Of a stretch of 64,000 bases of DNA, positions 1-14,963 are shown one piece after another. The notes under the pieces are model-generated. The model did not search any database. It saw only the letters and a program-made list of their open reading frames with translations, and was not told where the DNA came from. The DNA is taken from contig NW_026515543.1 of the NCBI RefSeq assembly GCF_014898815.1, positions 4,836,001 through 4,900,000 on the forward strand, written 5' to 3'. Source of the DNA: Panonychus citri. Its lineage: Eukaryota > Arthropoda > Arachnida > Trombidiformes > Tetranychidae. Each line of letters starts with the position of its first letter. The first letter of the stretch is position 1. A program made the translations under genes and the position numbers.

Positions 1-580
1 GATGGAGTTGAATGATGATGATGATGATGATGATTGGATATGGTGTTTGTTGGCTCGTATATTGCCTGGAGGAAGATGAGGAATAAATTATTTGAATAAA
101 TTGAAATGGTAAATTTTTATCTTCCAATGGACAATCAACTAATAATATATATATACGATATTCACTTGACTGATATAACTGAATCATTTCAATTAACTTA
201 ATTGTTAGGGTATGTTGATCAATTCATTTAACTGTGATGATTGATAAAAGAGTAAGTGAAAGATTCAAACAGAAACTTAACAATTAAACTAATCAAATGA
301 GATTATAAAATATTCACAGTCACAGTTATTATTAAATTAAAATTACTAATTGATTGTAATCTCTTTAATATATCTCAATTGTCATAATACTAATCATGGT
401 AATCAAATTAATTCTACTCATATTGTTACTGTTAATTCAGTTGATAAATATACAGGAAAAAATGTATAACAAAACCTCAGAAAATTAATTTAAAACAATT
501 GCTATTCAATTGTAATCATCCAATGAGAAGATAACGGTAAATCCTATTTTCGGTCCAACTGTCAACAGAATTAAATCTCA

Positions 581-585
<5 letters not shown>

Positions 586-620
<35 letters not shown>
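586..620. repeat. (GA)n microsatellite
   Basis: This is an uninterrupted GA dinucleotide run of about 35 bp in AT-rich non-coding DNA. Confidence 0.9.
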
Positions 621-623
<3 letters not shown>

Positions 624-3349
624 CTTTTTATCATCTTTATCATCATAAATTTATGAACAAAATGTTCATCATCATCTGGTTAGTGCAACTTGAAGCTTTG
701 CTATTGTCTCATCTTCATCTTCCTCCTTCATATTGACATAAACTTAACTTTCACTTTATTATTATGGTAAAAAAAATATGATATTTATGAAGATGATGAT
801 GGAGAGGACAAAGACAAAAGAGTGAGTAAGTGTGAGAGAGAATCTGGATAATGGATTCTGATGGAAGCGGATTTATCATCTTTGTCTGTCTTCCTCATCT
901 TCATCTCTTTTCCTTCTTAGTGTTTACTTTAAAAACTCCAATCCAAATTCATATTTCTTCCAATAAGATAATCAACCAAGAGAAATATGATGAACCGAAT
1001 TAATAATAATAACAACAGATTAAATAGATTCTCAGAAAACATGATAATATCTGTGAAAGAATAAGAAGATAAACAAGACAGAATATTATTCCCTTGGAAC
1101 ATATGAGAAGAAGATCCGAAAAGAGAGAGAGACAAAGAAGATAAATAATAAAAGAGGGAGAAGATATTTAATAAGTAAACTTATTAAAATTGTTCATATA
1201 ATCATATTAATCTCAATATGAATATAATACTTACACTCTAACGGTTAATACATCACCAGGATACTTACCCTTTTTTTTCATGTTATTATATTTCAACTTG
1301 AATCTAAATACTAAATAAGATGAAGGAAAAAATTGGTAACGGTAATCAAGGATTAATATTGTTCTTGATGGAAACAACCTGGTTAAGCTTAACCATTAAT
1401 CCGCTCAATCGAACTTCTTTTAGATTGTAATAGTTGAGCCTTCTCATTGTTATTATATTATCATAATAAACTTTTGCCTGGTTGATTCCAATCCGATTCC
1501 TCTTGTTCATTGTAATCGTTGTTGTTTTCAAAGGTAGATAACAATTGATGAACAAAATGATGATGAGGATGATGATAAAAGCTAATCTTTAATGTGTAAT
1601 CCATTTCTTTATCTTCTCCATTCCAATTACATGTATGTATATTATTAGGTTTACACCATTAGTTGAATTTACCTATTGTGATTAGATTAATTGAATGATA
1701 ATCATGATAAAATATAAATAAATTCATCTCTCAGTCTCCCTTTCTGTGTATTCAAAGGGATTAAATTGAGAAGGAAAAAGTTGCATTTAAATTGAATTAA
1801 AAGTGATATGCTTTTAGTTAGATTGTTATCAACAATCAAATTTGATTTAACTCTTTCAACAATCATGATGATAATTTAAAGGGATCAACAATTTACCTGT
1901 TGTATCAATAGTTACCTTTGTGTTTGTTTTCTCATCCAATCTATTGATATCTCATTGGAAACGCTTTAATTATTGATGATCATCAATGTCTTGTTCATCT
2001 ATTTGCTGATCCACGAGTTAATCTCATTCAAATCAATTCTTGGGACATGATTGTATGTGTTTATTTACCTGAAAACTAACTGTTAAAGTTGCATAAGTTA
2101 CACAATACAAAGGTAACAAGAAAAATCATCTGCAAGGTAAATGATTCGTTGACATTTGATCCAGATTCAATATTGAATTCAGTTCAGTTTGAGTGTTTAA
2201 GTTTTTTTTTTGCTTCTGTACATTTGGTAAACAAATGAGATTGAATTTCAAAATCTCTCAGTAACTGTTGTTAACTTTGATTCTTACAAATCATCATCAT
2301 CAAAATATAACCAGGAAATGAGAAAATAATTTAATGTCATTCATGCAAAATAACAGGTAGATATGTAATTTTTGTCATATTATTATTTGGTCATCAGATT
2401 TCATCATTATTTTCATGGAGCGATTCATTTAACCTGAAAACAAATCATCAGTTAAATATGAAACATATGTGATGTTACATGATACAAATCAAAATAACTT
2501 TTGTTGTTTGTTTGTTTATCTGCTTGGTGACTTATCCTAAGGATTAGGATTTGAATTCGGGCTTAACAAAATTAGTATGACAACAATAATAGTCACAAAA
2601 AAAGACAGATAAATATAACATTAAAAGCATCGTTTTTGGATGAAGAAGATAAATTTTGTGTAGTGAGAGACAAGATTATGGTTGATGGAAAACAGTTCAT
2701 GGGAATTGAATGAAAAGCTTATGTTGTGAATCTTATGCAAAAAAGTTAAACCGAGACATCTAAAGACAATGGGAATATATTATTCGGTTTACATGTTTAC
2801 AGAATTATTATATCTATCATCGTTTTCATTTCATCTCTCAGCTGAGTTTCTCTCTTTCTTTTTTTTTCTCCATCAATATCATTCCCACTAAATCCAAGCT
2901 GAAATGAAAGAGAGAGAAAAAATAGAAATAAAATGTTGCAAGTGACAGATAAATACACAGAGAGATCAATCAAAATAAAAGGATAGGGAAAAGCGGGTGA
3001 GGTCGGAAGATAGAAAAGAGTATGATTCATGTAATAATATGGAACTGAAATGGATCTTATTTCAATCAAGTTAACCATAACCATGGAATAATATGAAATA
3101 GAAATGAACACACAGAGTTACATAGAGGAAAAGAAGGAGAAGAAAACAAAACAAAGTAGAAAAGGATAATGATGATGAAGGATAAGGAGAAGAAATTAGT
3201 AAAAGAGATAAAGTGATGAAGACTTTGCGAAGATGAAAATGTGAATAAGATTGTCAATGAAGCATAGAAATTGGACAATTAGGGTAGTGAGTAAGATCTT
3301 TTATCTTGCTTTTCTATTATTAAACAAGAAGATGACCAGACAAAGAAGA

Positions 3350-3375
3350 AAGAGAGAGAGAGAGAGAGAGAGAGA
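3350..3375. repeat. (GA)n microsatellite
   Basis: An AG dinucleotide run of about 26 bp inside a wider purine-rich block (about 3290-3490). Confidence 0.9.
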
Positions 3376-3882
3376 TGAGTTTATATGAGAGAAAAGCAGG
3401 TCAGAGAAAAAGAGTAAATGAAAAAATGGACAAGAATATGGTGAGAGTTGGATGATAAAAGAAAGAAGAAGATAAAAGAGAGAAAGTAAATGTATATGTA
3501 AATATTAGAAAATGTCTATTACCTTGAATGTGTCCGAAATTAGTGAAGGATGTAGGATTGATGAGCTATGGATGGATAAAAGATATACAAGTAATCCCCA
3601 AGTGATAGCGTTATCCATGAAATAGAGAGAGAGAGTAATCTAAATCCATCTCATCTCTTGATCTTTTTCAGTAGTTTCTTTATCCTCCATCTCCATGTTC
3701 AATTGTTGTCTTTTTATCTTCTTCCTCACCATGTTGACTTTTTTATTATTCTTTTTCTCTTTTCCTCTCAATTCTTTCTTTTCGTTGTAGCAAATTGAAC
3801 TTTTCCATCGTCATCTTTGCTCCTTTTTAATGAAAAAAAAGATATTCTCTTCCTTTGAAACTCTCGATTCTCTTGAAATGTT

Positions 3883-3938
3883 GTGTAGCCTAAAGGTGTA
3901 GACCCCATACGGAACCGAGATCACGGGAGTGGTTACAC
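3883..3938. other. GC-richer potential hairpin
   Basis: A 56-bp patch clearly less AT-rich than its surroundings. The ends GTGTAGCC (3883-3890) and GGTTACAC (3931-3938) are inverted repeats with one mismatch. Read on the minus strand, an inner ACTCC/GGGGT pairing is also possible. It could be a structured RNA, a regulatory element or part of a short exon. It has no tRNA or 5S signature, and I do not recognise it. Confidence 0.3.
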
Positions 3939-5680
3939 TATTTCTTTTTCCAAATTTGATTTTTTGCTCTTCATTACTTTAAGTTTCTTGTTAACTTGTT
4001 GTTTCCTTTTCCACTTGAAAAGAAGAAGAAAATAATGTTCTAATTTGGTCAATTCCTTGAGCTTTTCTCTTTTTTTCTCCAACATTTTCCATCTTATTAT
4101 TTTCTTCTCAATCATCGTCATCATCGCCAGAGTCTAATATCATCTTTTCGGTCTCCGCTCCGTTTCCCATTCTCTATCTCTCCTACTACAACTACTGTGG
4201 CGATACAACAGGTAAGCAACATAAGGCTAATGGTTTTAAAGATAATAATAAGAAGAAAAAAATTAATAGACATTCGATAGTTAATGAAAAAAGGTAAGAA
4301 CAATAATCAACAACTCACCTTATGAGAAGGTAAATATAACCATTGGAAAGAATTGAGTTGATCTATTAACCTAAGAGAATGGAAATAAACAAAGAAAATA
4401 TCAAGAGAAAAGGAAATTTTTTTTTCTTTAAAAGAGCAGAGGAAGATAATTAAATTTGAGAGAATTAACTTTGATTTAGTTAAGGGTTTGGCTTTTTGGG
4501 TTAATGGTTTGAGATGTTTAAGGTTTGATCAAATTGGGAAACAAACTGTAAGTAATTTTGTATTAGATGGAAACAAATAAATTGAACTGGATTAGGATTA
4601 GATATTAAAAGGGAAGTGGATATTAACTATTAGTGGGAGGATAAGGGAAAGTTATTGTTATAAATTGTAGGTTAATTGTGAGAAATATTGTTTACAATTA
4701 AAAAGCGAGAGATACTTGAAAATTCAAGCTCTTTTAAAGATGAGAGATGAACACAATCAATTAAATTGTAGTCATGATTAACAGCGACCATTGGATTAGT
4801 GGAATTGGTTTCAATTGATTTGAGTGAAAACCATGAGAATAATCATCTTCATCTCTCCATTATTATCATCATCTTGTTGGTCATCAATTTAAGATTAACA
4901 ATTGTTTAGCTCTTCATATGGATGAACTTTCCGATTGTGTTGTTTTTAAATATTCCTAAGGTGATTATCCGTGTAGACAGATGAATCTCTAGGAAAGAAA
5001 TAGATAACTAATTATTAATTTAAGCGAGAGTGGGGGAGAAGATGATGATGGAGAGGATTGATGATTAAAGGCGAAAGTTGAGCCTGAAAATAGAATTTCA
5101 AATGTACAGTTGCTGATGATGGAAACACGCGTATCACGAACATCTAACAAAGGCCTTTGGTTGGAGAAGTTGTTGCCGAATGTAAATGAGAACGTTGAGG
5201 TTAAAATTGATCGGTTCTTTTTCTTTATAGTCTCTGTTGGATGTTCTTCTCTTTTAATATCACCTTCATTTCGCTTTCGCTTTTCTCTTTTTTTACCATC
5301 TTTCCTATGGAGCGTAATCGGGATCTCTCATCTTCCTCCTAGTTTTCTGTTTTTTTTTTCATTCTCTCTTTGTGATAGAAACCATCATCTTAAGTGTGAA
5401 AATCTAAAGGTGCCAATTTGGTGAACACAATTACGTGCTTGACAGCCATTAAGTGGTCGTGGTGTTGCTGCTGCTCCTTTGGTTAGTTTCTGTCATCATC
5501 ATAATCGTCAATCGTCATCCTCTTCTTGTCTATATACTCTTGAATTATAACAGTTGTTGCGGTGAGAAAGAGCCTGATAGATAATAAAAAGATAAACATT
5601 ACACCGATGAGGCCGATGATTTAAAATGATGAGGAAGATGCTCATTGATAGCACAATAAGTAAAGGTAATAGTAATAAGG

Positions 5681-5741
5681 GAGAGAGAGAGAGAGAGAAG
5701 GAGACGGAGAGGGAGAGAGAAGGAGACGGAGAGGGAGAGAG
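5681..5741. repeat. GA-rich satellite with a duplicated 22-bp unit
   Basis: A (GA)n run is followed by two exact tandem copies of a 22-bp purine unit containing GGAGACGGAGAGGGAG (5698-5719 and 5720-5741). The short open frames on both strands here simply translate this repeat. Confidence 0.85.
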
Positions 5742-8711
5742 CGACAGCCAGAGAGTGGAAGTGAAGTGGAGTCTCTTTCATCGGTGTGTCTCCTCTGTCT
5801 CTCTCTATCATTTCTAGTGTGTTGAGTGTTGTGTGAAAACAAGAATCTGGATTTGCACAGGTAAATGGATAAACGAGGTTGATGGCAAAGAGAAGGAGAG
5901 AAAGAAGAGAAAAAGAAAAGAATACAAACCAAAATGAATGAAGAGAGAGAGAGAGAAAACCGAAACTTCTAAAGAAAAGGTTGAAGCGATGATGAAGTAA
6001 CAGTTGAGATGGAAAACAGAAAAGGCGTAACACCAGAACCAATGTAGTCCAAAGGAGGGAAATATCAATGGAAGAAAAAGTAAATTGTTACCCTAAATCA
6101 TTGGAAGAAAAAAACAAATAAATCGAAAATGAAAAATACATTAAATGATTATTATCTGTTCATCGCCCGGGAATGAACACCAACTGTAACCATGGAAACA
6201 AAATTGACCGAGAAAAGAAAATTTTATTCACATGTTTACATTTGTGTCTATTCATTTTCTGTAAGAGTGAAAGGGAAAGAAAATGATGATGATGATGATG
6301 ATGGAAATTGAGTCATACAGAACATATAATGATGTTAGAGAGAGAAACTTAATAATTTATCCAAAGTGAATGTTTCCCCAAACCCGATGAAAGAGCCAAT
6401 GGTCAGTTTATGTTAAGCTCAATTCTGTTTTCTCTTATGGATTTTATTTGTTAATGTGAATCTTTTTTTCTTCATTACATTTTTTTCCTCCATTCGCTTC
6501 AATTTGGATAATGGTCAGTGAAACACCTCTAGTCTAATAGCTTCCATCGACTGGTCATCCCCTAAAAGAAAACTGGACAAGCCCAATGAATGGTATTCCA
6601 TATCAATAAATATCTCCTAAAGGTAAGTATCCCAATGGAAAAGATTATAAAAACAAAAGAGATTAAGTAACAAAGAAAATGTTCTCTTTCTCTTCTTTAC
6701 CTTTGCCTTTTCCTCTCTTTCTAATATTCTAATACAGAAAGACAGCCATATGTTTACCATTTACTCTACTCACGCTTTCATCTTAAACTAATTCTCCCTT
6801 TCGAATATCTTTCTGTTCTTCCATAGGTCATTTTCCGATGGAATTTTTGACCCTCTGATTTTGGATCCTTACTCTCGTTCTCTCTCCAATCATTATCATA
6901 GAAAATTATATCAACAGTATCATTATAGTTGATTATAATCATCATCTTCTCTTCAGGCCCAAGAGTCGGTTTACCTTTTCTCCCTTGTGTCTGTGTTCTT
7001 GTTTACTCACAACTTTTCACCTTTTTTTGGCTACATCATCATCATCATCTTCTCACAGGTAAATCCAATCAACTGAAAGGTAAAAAATAGCTTAAGGTTA
7101 TAATATAATAATCATAATTGTAATAATCAATTCATTTAAACGCTTCTCTTTCTCTCTCTCTCTCCAATTACATACTATCTCTTTTTTTAATTTAGTTTCT
7201 CAAATCATCATTTTACAGTTTGGATTACAATTAGTTAATAATTTCCAACTATAACCAATCACTTTGATCATTTACCATCATCCTTATTACTATTCAAATC
7301 ATTTCTTTATAAATATATCTCTCTCTCACCTCGCTAGTATCATTAATCATCAAGTCTTAACTTACCTTAAAGGTAAAATTTATTTCTTGACCTTTTACCT
7401 TGACCTGTTGGACTCACTATCCATTTATAATCAATAACACTTCACGTCTTTTGCTGTTAATTAATTTTTCATCTTCTCAACTAACAACATAACATAAACT
7501 ATCATCATCTCTTAACCATAATTACTTGAAAACAATCAATTTCAAAGCCTAATGATGAGATTATCTCACTAAACTCATTTAGATTACATGGAAAAAAGCA
7601 GACTGACAAAATCATCATCTTCATCATCATATCAACTCCTATGGATAATAAACTCTGGTCTAATAATAATCACCATCATCCTGATGACGTTTCCTCCATA
7701 ACGATAAAGAAAATGATATAATCAGGATAATCATCATGATCCATGTAATGAATATGTTACATACCCAAAGCTCATATAGTTATCAAGATAATTGTGATGA
7801 TAATAATGATCCTAATCATAAGAGGACATTGATACATAATTATGATTATAAAGAACAAGAAAAAAAAAGTGTTGGTCAAACGTGAAAATGTTAATTTAAC
7901 ATTGAGAATATGCAGTTAATTTGATTTGTGTGATTCCTCTCAAATTTTGATGACAATGGTCAACAAAAAGATCACTGCGAAACCAAAGGAAAAGGTCACA
8001 TTAAAGGTTATATATTTTCAGGCCATTAGGTTAACATTTATCTTCACACTCAACTGATGATAACATTTTCTTAATAATAGTAACTTAAACTAACTATTAT
8101 CCATCTACCACCCAAACACCATCACCACCTCATCCCCTGTTCTTTCATCATCAGAGATCATCATTTCACCTTCTTTTCAATGTCCATCAAATTAATGACC
8201 AGTTTTGATTGTAGAATGTCACATGAGAACAATATTATTACTCTGGTCACCATTTTATCAGTTCAACTTGAACGAACCAACGAAAATGAAGAAAAAGAAA
8301 CTCACCTTGACCATTATCATCACCATCATCTTCCAAAGGACTACTTTAATCCCTAATTGGCTAATTCAACATAATATCAAGTTCACCTTGATCCTGAATA
8401 CATCAACCTTTCCTCATCCATTAATAACAATGGTCCAATGATGATAAGGGAAGTGATTGTAAAATCCTTTAGATATGTTTGCTTATGTAAAGTGTTCATT
8501 ATTTTTTCCTCTGATACAATTTCAGTTAATTGGATAAATAACAAAGAAAGATGAAGATAAGTTAAGGGGTAGAAAAGGATGATAATAAGATGATAATGGT
8601 AATTGTGTCTCTGAATAATAATGAAAGGGAGTTGTTTAAATAATGACAATGAAGATATTGAAATAATATATATTTATCCACATGAAAGGTGAGTTTGATT
8701 AATAATAATAT

Positions 8712-8715
<4 letters not shown>

Positions 8716-8759
<44 letters not shown>
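8716..8759. repeat. (CT)n microsatellite
   Basis: An uninterrupted CT run of about 44 bp. Confidence 0.9.
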
Positions 8760-8765
<6 letters not shown>

Positions 8766-9439
8766 TAATTTAATATTTGGCGAAACATGATTATCATGAT
8801 TATCAGTTGATCATCAACAAAGTATATTATATAACCTAAAACTTAATCAATGAAAGTTTAACCTTAATTATATTGTTTTACTTACCCCAAAGGAGATGAA
8901 GATGAAAATGATTAAGATGAAGGGAATAAAAAAGATAAATAAATAAATTATCTGGGAACCAAAAGGAAAGAGATGAAGATGAACAAGTTTCTTTTCTTCC
9001 TTTTTTCATCTTCAGTATCTTCTCAGCACGTGTTGTGTGATGTTTAAGGAGGAGGATGTGAAGGCGGTGGGTGAGTGGGAGTGAGAGGAGGAGATGATAA
9101 TGTTAACACGCTTAAAGTGTAAACATAAATAAAAACAATAACAATGATGATATTAACACGCCCTTTCCTCTTTTCCCCTCCCCACGCCCTTTTCCCAATG
9201 ATGAGGAAGATAATAATTAATGACTAATAACAATGATAATTCCGCTTTTTTTTTGATATAACTTGATTGTCAAAATGATGATGATGCTCTGGTGGTTGAG
9301 GAAAGATGAACATGTGAAAAAAGGAGTTGATGAGAAATATTTTATTCTTGTGGTCATTTATTTTTTCATCTTCGTTGATTTAAGATGACAACATAATTGT
9401 TGATAAATTGAGTAAAAATTTTTCATCATCCTCATCATC

Positions 9440-9445
<6 letters not shown>

Positions 9446-9507
<62 letters not shown>
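9446..9507. repeat. (CT)n microsatellite, longest in window
   Basis: An uninterrupted CT run of about 62 bp, the longest dinucleotide repeat in the window. Confidence 0.92.
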
Positions 9508-9511
<4 letters not shown>

Positions 9512-11797
9512 TCTTTTGTCCTCCTCTTATAATAAACTCTTCTTAGGAAGAGCATCTTCATCTTCTTCATCTTCTTGACCGATCATCTTTATCATCTTCT
9601 TATTCCACTCAATTTGTCTCTCAACATCATCTTTCGTTTCTCTTCCCACTTATCATCAAATATGATATTTAATCATCAACATTACAATTTAATCACAATT
9701 AACGTAAAATTATCAGAGAGAATTAACCAAAACAAAAGCTTCAGGTAATAAGAAACATTTTCTACCTGTTCCTTTGAAAATCTCACCTTTTAATCTTGAT
9801 ATTTTTTTTTGCTTCCATTGAAAAGGTTTATCATCATTCATCATTATCTTTTCATTCATGATGAATACAAAAGGGAGCAGAATGATTCAAATTGCTATGA
9901 ATTGTAATAAAGGGAGAGAATCGAGAGATGAAAAATAATAACAAAATCCTCATTTTTTGAATCCTCTTTTCTCATCATCTTTGTCATCTTCATCTTCATC
10001 CTCATCCTCATCCTCATCTTTTTGTCAACCAAAAAAAACTTAATTCATAAAAATTAGACTTATAATGATTGAAACATATTCCCAAAAGCAACTAACCTGG
10101 GAAAAGTTTGTTTTTTTCAATTTAACCTTATTTTTAATTGTTCATTTAATTTGCTAATTTAATTCATTAATAATTAACTTTCTCAAATTCATCATCTAAT
10201 TAATGATTCAGACAATTAATGACAATCAACTTTGTTTCATTTCTTTAGACTCATCATCTACTTTAGGTTATCCTCATGAGGAGTTATCATCATGATTAGG
10301 AAGACAAACTTGTCATCATTATCATCATCTTGATTTACTAATGACAATCTGATCATGATTACTGATTTAATCTGATTCACATAAATTTCATCAGTTTATT
10401 TTTATATTGAAATGAACGTTGTTTGAACCTCATCATCAGAAAATTAATCTTTAATTGTTGTTAATTAAATATTTTCATATCTACTTTTTGTACCTAAGCT
10501 GCTTAACTATTGATGATTTTAATTGTTGATTAGTTTGGGCTTAATGTTAAATTGTCCAATATTAAAGTATTCACTCAGTTGGGTGTAAATTGTTTACATA
10601 CTTTAAAGCTTAACAATTAACTAATGACGATTGTATTTATTGATAATTGTTGGACACCAGAAAACTATAAATAAAAACATTTTATTACAATGTTGATCAT
10701 TGAAACGGATTAATGACCAACAATCAAGAGAGAGAAAAAAAAATTACCAACAATCAGATTAACTCAGCATGTAAATCCGTTAATCAGCTCATACAATTAG
10801 TAAATCATTTGAGTTAAAGTCAAATAATCAAAAATAATTACCCTAATTATAAATGATTCTTGGTGGATTATGATTGTATTTTAAACTAATACATGAGCCT
10901 AATTAGTTAATGACGTTAAATTGCTCTAATAAATTAAAAATATTAATGATAATCCTTAATTGTTGTTGGTAAACAAACAAACATTGAGAAAACAATAAAC
11001 ACGAAAAAAAAAATCAATAGTGAAATGAATTTTAAATTGTCGGAAATTCAATTAATGAGATCCAATAAATAATCAAGTTACTAAACAATCAATAAAAAGT
11101 AAAAACAACAATAAAATCAATCAGTTTCTCATATGGATTTTGATGACCTAAACGCTAATTGATGCAATAATAGATTGCTTCATTAAGGAAATAGTTAATT
11201 ACTGATGATTAAGATAAAATTAGTTATGACAAATGAGATGAAGATTGTAAAGTGATCAATGCCAAGACTCATAAACATTAAAAGGAACCTTAAGGTTTTA
11301 TTATGATGATATTTTCAAGATGAACTGAAAAGTTAAACATGATGAAGATAATGAAGATGAGGAAGAAGATGAAGATGAAGATGATTATCAAGAGATGATA
11401 ATATTACCCTTTAATCATAATGGAAAAGGGTAACATGTTTTAACCAGAAAATGATGAATTCTTGGTAACTTTGAACCTGGAAAATAAAATTCAAGGTAAA
11501 ATTTTCAATTCAAAGTAATGAAAACTTTTTATTGTTCCCAGAATCCGTTTAGGGTTTGGTCATTATCTTTATCCTCATCATCTTGACCAATGGAAAAAGA
11601 CAATGTTTATCTTATACTCACATTCACATTCATATAATTTATTATTATATTTCAATCAACATTTTATCATCTCATTCACAATCCCTATTATTATCATCAT
11701 CATCATCATCATGATCCTTAACTGTTGGTCATAAGTTGTGTCCATCTAAAACTTTTACCAATAATGATCATTGAGTAAAAGGAAAGACTGATTTGAT

Positions 11798-11801
<4 letters not shown>

Positions 11802-11829
<28 letters not shown>
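11802..11829. repeat. (GA)n microsatellite
   Basis: A GA run of about 28 bp. Confidence 0.9.
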
Positions 11830-11832
<3 letters not shown>

Positions 11833-12789
11833 ATCATGATGATGAGGATGATAAAACATCTTCATCTTTTCATATTCTAACTTATAAATTACAGTAATAA
11901 ACATGAAATAATAACAAGAGATAAGCATCCGGGAAGGAAGATGAACATTTGATGAAGAAAATTTTTCCATACTCATCATCATCTTATCATCTTTAATTTT
12001 ACACAATTTAATGATAATCTATTATTACAATTGATTTCTTTATTATCTCTCAACTATTACAATCAATTTCATTGATTTCCATTGAAATAAATTTACAACA
12101 ATTAGCTGATAATAGTAATATTAACTTGAAGAAGAAGAAAAAACTTTTTTCTTTCATTTTTTTCCTCTCATGTTTTATTTTTTCCTCCAAATATTAATAA
12201 TAATATGAAATAATTAAAAAGGAACCAGAAATAACCTTGATATTTATTACCAGAATATTAATTATGATTAACATGACGATTTAATCATGAAACATAGGAA
12301 ATGAATAGTTACCAGAATTGCTGAGTTACCATTTTGTTAAACTGTAACTTTTTAAATTGATTAACGTTTTGAGCTTTTTTTAGATTGTAGTTAAATTGTA
12401 AATGGTTATGAAACAATTAAAGATTAAGATTATCATAAACTTAATTGTAACAAGATGATATTCATAAAAAAACAGTAACATTGTTTGTTAATTGTAATTA
12501 AAAAAAAATTTTCTAAACTGTGAGAGAATTGAAAATGAGTATGAATTTTTTTCCATAGTAAATTGACATTGAGAAGATTATTTTTTGTCTCATCATCATC
12601 TTAATCATCCTCATCCTCATCATCTTGGCTTCACCTATCTAAGTGATTTATCATGATTAACTTTAATTGCCGTGAATCAAATTAGTTTATGCTTTTTGTT
12701 TCATCTTCATTGTTAAGAGCCTATGGGTTAGTGTTAAGAGAGACACTTTTTTGTTCTTGAAGATGAAGATGATCAGGATGATAAGAGTT

Positions 12790-12820
12790 TCTCTCTCTCT
12801 CTCTCTCTCTCTCTCGCTCT
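12790..12820. repeat. (CT)n microsatellite
   Basis: A CT run of about 31 bp with one CG interruption. Confidence 0.88.
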
Positions 12821-14963
12821 CTTTCATATTTCAATTTCTCTGTCAATAATAAGTCTCTCATGATAACAATTAACTAAATTGTTGTAGTAATTTAATGTGT
12901 CTACTGAGTGTTAACAATCAAACCTTGTTGTTGTTTCTTGTTATCTGATTAACTTTAATTGTTTGCTACCCAAGATCATGATTCTAATTTTTGTTTGATA
13001 AATTAAATTGTGATCATAATCAACAGTTAATCATGTTGTTGTTATTGTTGTGATTTATAATTAATCATTAATATTAAAGTCATGAAGGCTTTAAATTGTC
13101 TTTAAAAGTAGCAATTAATTTCCCTGTGAGATTATGAATTAAATTTTCACCAGGAATTTACAATTATGTGAATTAAAAGTAACAATTAAAGTTAATCAGT
13201 TGCTTAATATTAACATTTATACTGAATTTAAATTAATAACTATTGAATTATCATTAATTAAACATAAATCAAATAATATTGTTTGATTGTTGTTGTTAAT
13301 TTAAATTGTTGCCGATTAAGAAAAACGTTTTAACCCCCAAGCAAATTTAATCTGTAACAATTAAATTAACCATTTCACTGATGATAATTTAATTAGTTAA
13401 CAAGGTTTAATGACATCTGATTATTTTTGTGAGTTTAATTGTTGGATTTAAAGTGTTGATTCAGTTTTTGGTGATCAACAATTACGATTTTATTTAAATT
13501 ATGATTGATAATTTAATTGTCTCTCTACTGATTGTTTCCGTTTTTTAATTTCACTTGTTAATTGTTGTCAAAGTTAATTAACTAATAACAGGATCTCTAT
13601 GCTATCAACCTTGACCTTCCGGAATTAATTGTTGAATGAGATTTAAACTTTTCGTGTGAATTGTTTGTTGATTGTTTTATTTTGAAAAAAATATAAAAAA
13701 TTTTCAATTTAATTATTAGCATCAATTTGTTGTTATAAATTACAATATGTTCATTAATATTAATTGTTTGTATTAATTGTCTCCCTTTAATTATGACTCG
13801 ATATCTTCCTCTTTTTGAAAACTTGTCATCTTCATTTAAATCATTGGCGTTTGTTATTCGTGAGTCTTTTTTCATCATTTGACTAAATTGTTAATATAAT
13901 CACACTAATTGTAGCGTTTTAACAAAATTTAGATTAATCAAAATCGTTTTGTTTTTTGGTTGATCTGTTTTACTGATGAGATTTTCATCATTTCTACCTT
14001 TTATCAAAGGCGCTCTCTGGGTTGATGTTTGTTGTTGATGATGATGATTATGTCCGAAATCAGCTGAATTGATGGCGGGCGGAAATTGGCAGTGGTCACC
14101 AGTTAATGTTTTACATCATTTAGGATCAAGTCAAGGTGGGAGGATATGAGAACAAATTATCATGATGATGATAATGATGATGTTATCTTTTTTTTAAAGG
14201 GACTTCATCAGTGATGTTATGATATATTTCATCATAATCATTTGTTGTTGTTTATATTATATACAAACATATGTGAGATCAATTTGATTTCGATCAACAC
14301 TCAAGTAAATCATCACTTTTTTTCATCGATATTACACAAATATATACACAATATATACTATCTTACAAGGCGGGTGTAAGGATCAGGTCAAGGATGATAA
14401 AAGATGATGATCGAGAAGAGGAAGAAAGAAACAGAGAAAGAGACAGTGTAAAGATCGGAAATATGAAAGAAGATTGAAAAATATTGAGAAAAAGATAAGA
14501 GACAAATATCAGAAAGGAAGACACTGAATTGATGGAGAGAATGAGAGAAAGATGAGAAACAGCAAAAAAAAAAGTGAAAATGATGAAGTAGTTTAACAAA
14601 GATGATGATGAAAGAAAAGACAGAGTGAGAGTGAAAAAGGTCATCATCCTTTGGCGAAATATGATAAGCCTTGATTAATTGAGTTTCAAATAATCATCAT
14701 CAATTGTTGTGATATATACTCTATTTTTAAGGCCAATTTTCTGGTTATCATCTTACTACTACTTCTTCATCATCTTCTTCTTGCATCACCAATCTCACTC
14801 GCATATTATCATCATCGCTTGTTTTTTTTGTCTTCTTCTCACTCCCCTATCATCATCATCCTCCTTCCTTGTTACTTAATAGTTTCTTTCGTTTTTTTTT
14901 CTCAAGATTAATTATCATCAATATAATTCCTTAAATGGTAAATGACGATAATAAATAGTTCCA

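Larger units (their letters stand above)
1..14963. other. Long non-coding region with simple repeats
   Basis: No ORF in this stretch looks like a gene. The short open frames are low-complexity products of GA/CT, ATC/GAT and T-rich tracts. The sequence is AT-rich, with many short CAATTA/TAATTG words, runs of TCATCATC or GATGATGA, and several long dinucleotide repeats listed separately. It lies 3' of the discoidin-receptor gene, which is transcribed towards it, so its right edge must include that gene's 3' UTR. I could not place a polyadenylation site there. Large introns or regulatory DNA are possible but not shown. The one GC-richer patch is listed at 3883-3938. Confidence 0.6.

Noticed and set aside
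5599..6068. Several overlapping open frames near the GA satellite
   Set aside because: They only translate purine/pyrimidine-rich repeats and have Ser/Leu/Phe-rich or Arg/Glu-rich low complexity.
1..14963. Kinase domain expected downstream of the discoidin receptor
   Set aside because: No frame shows a glycine loop, HRD or DFG motif. I do not claim a split gene.
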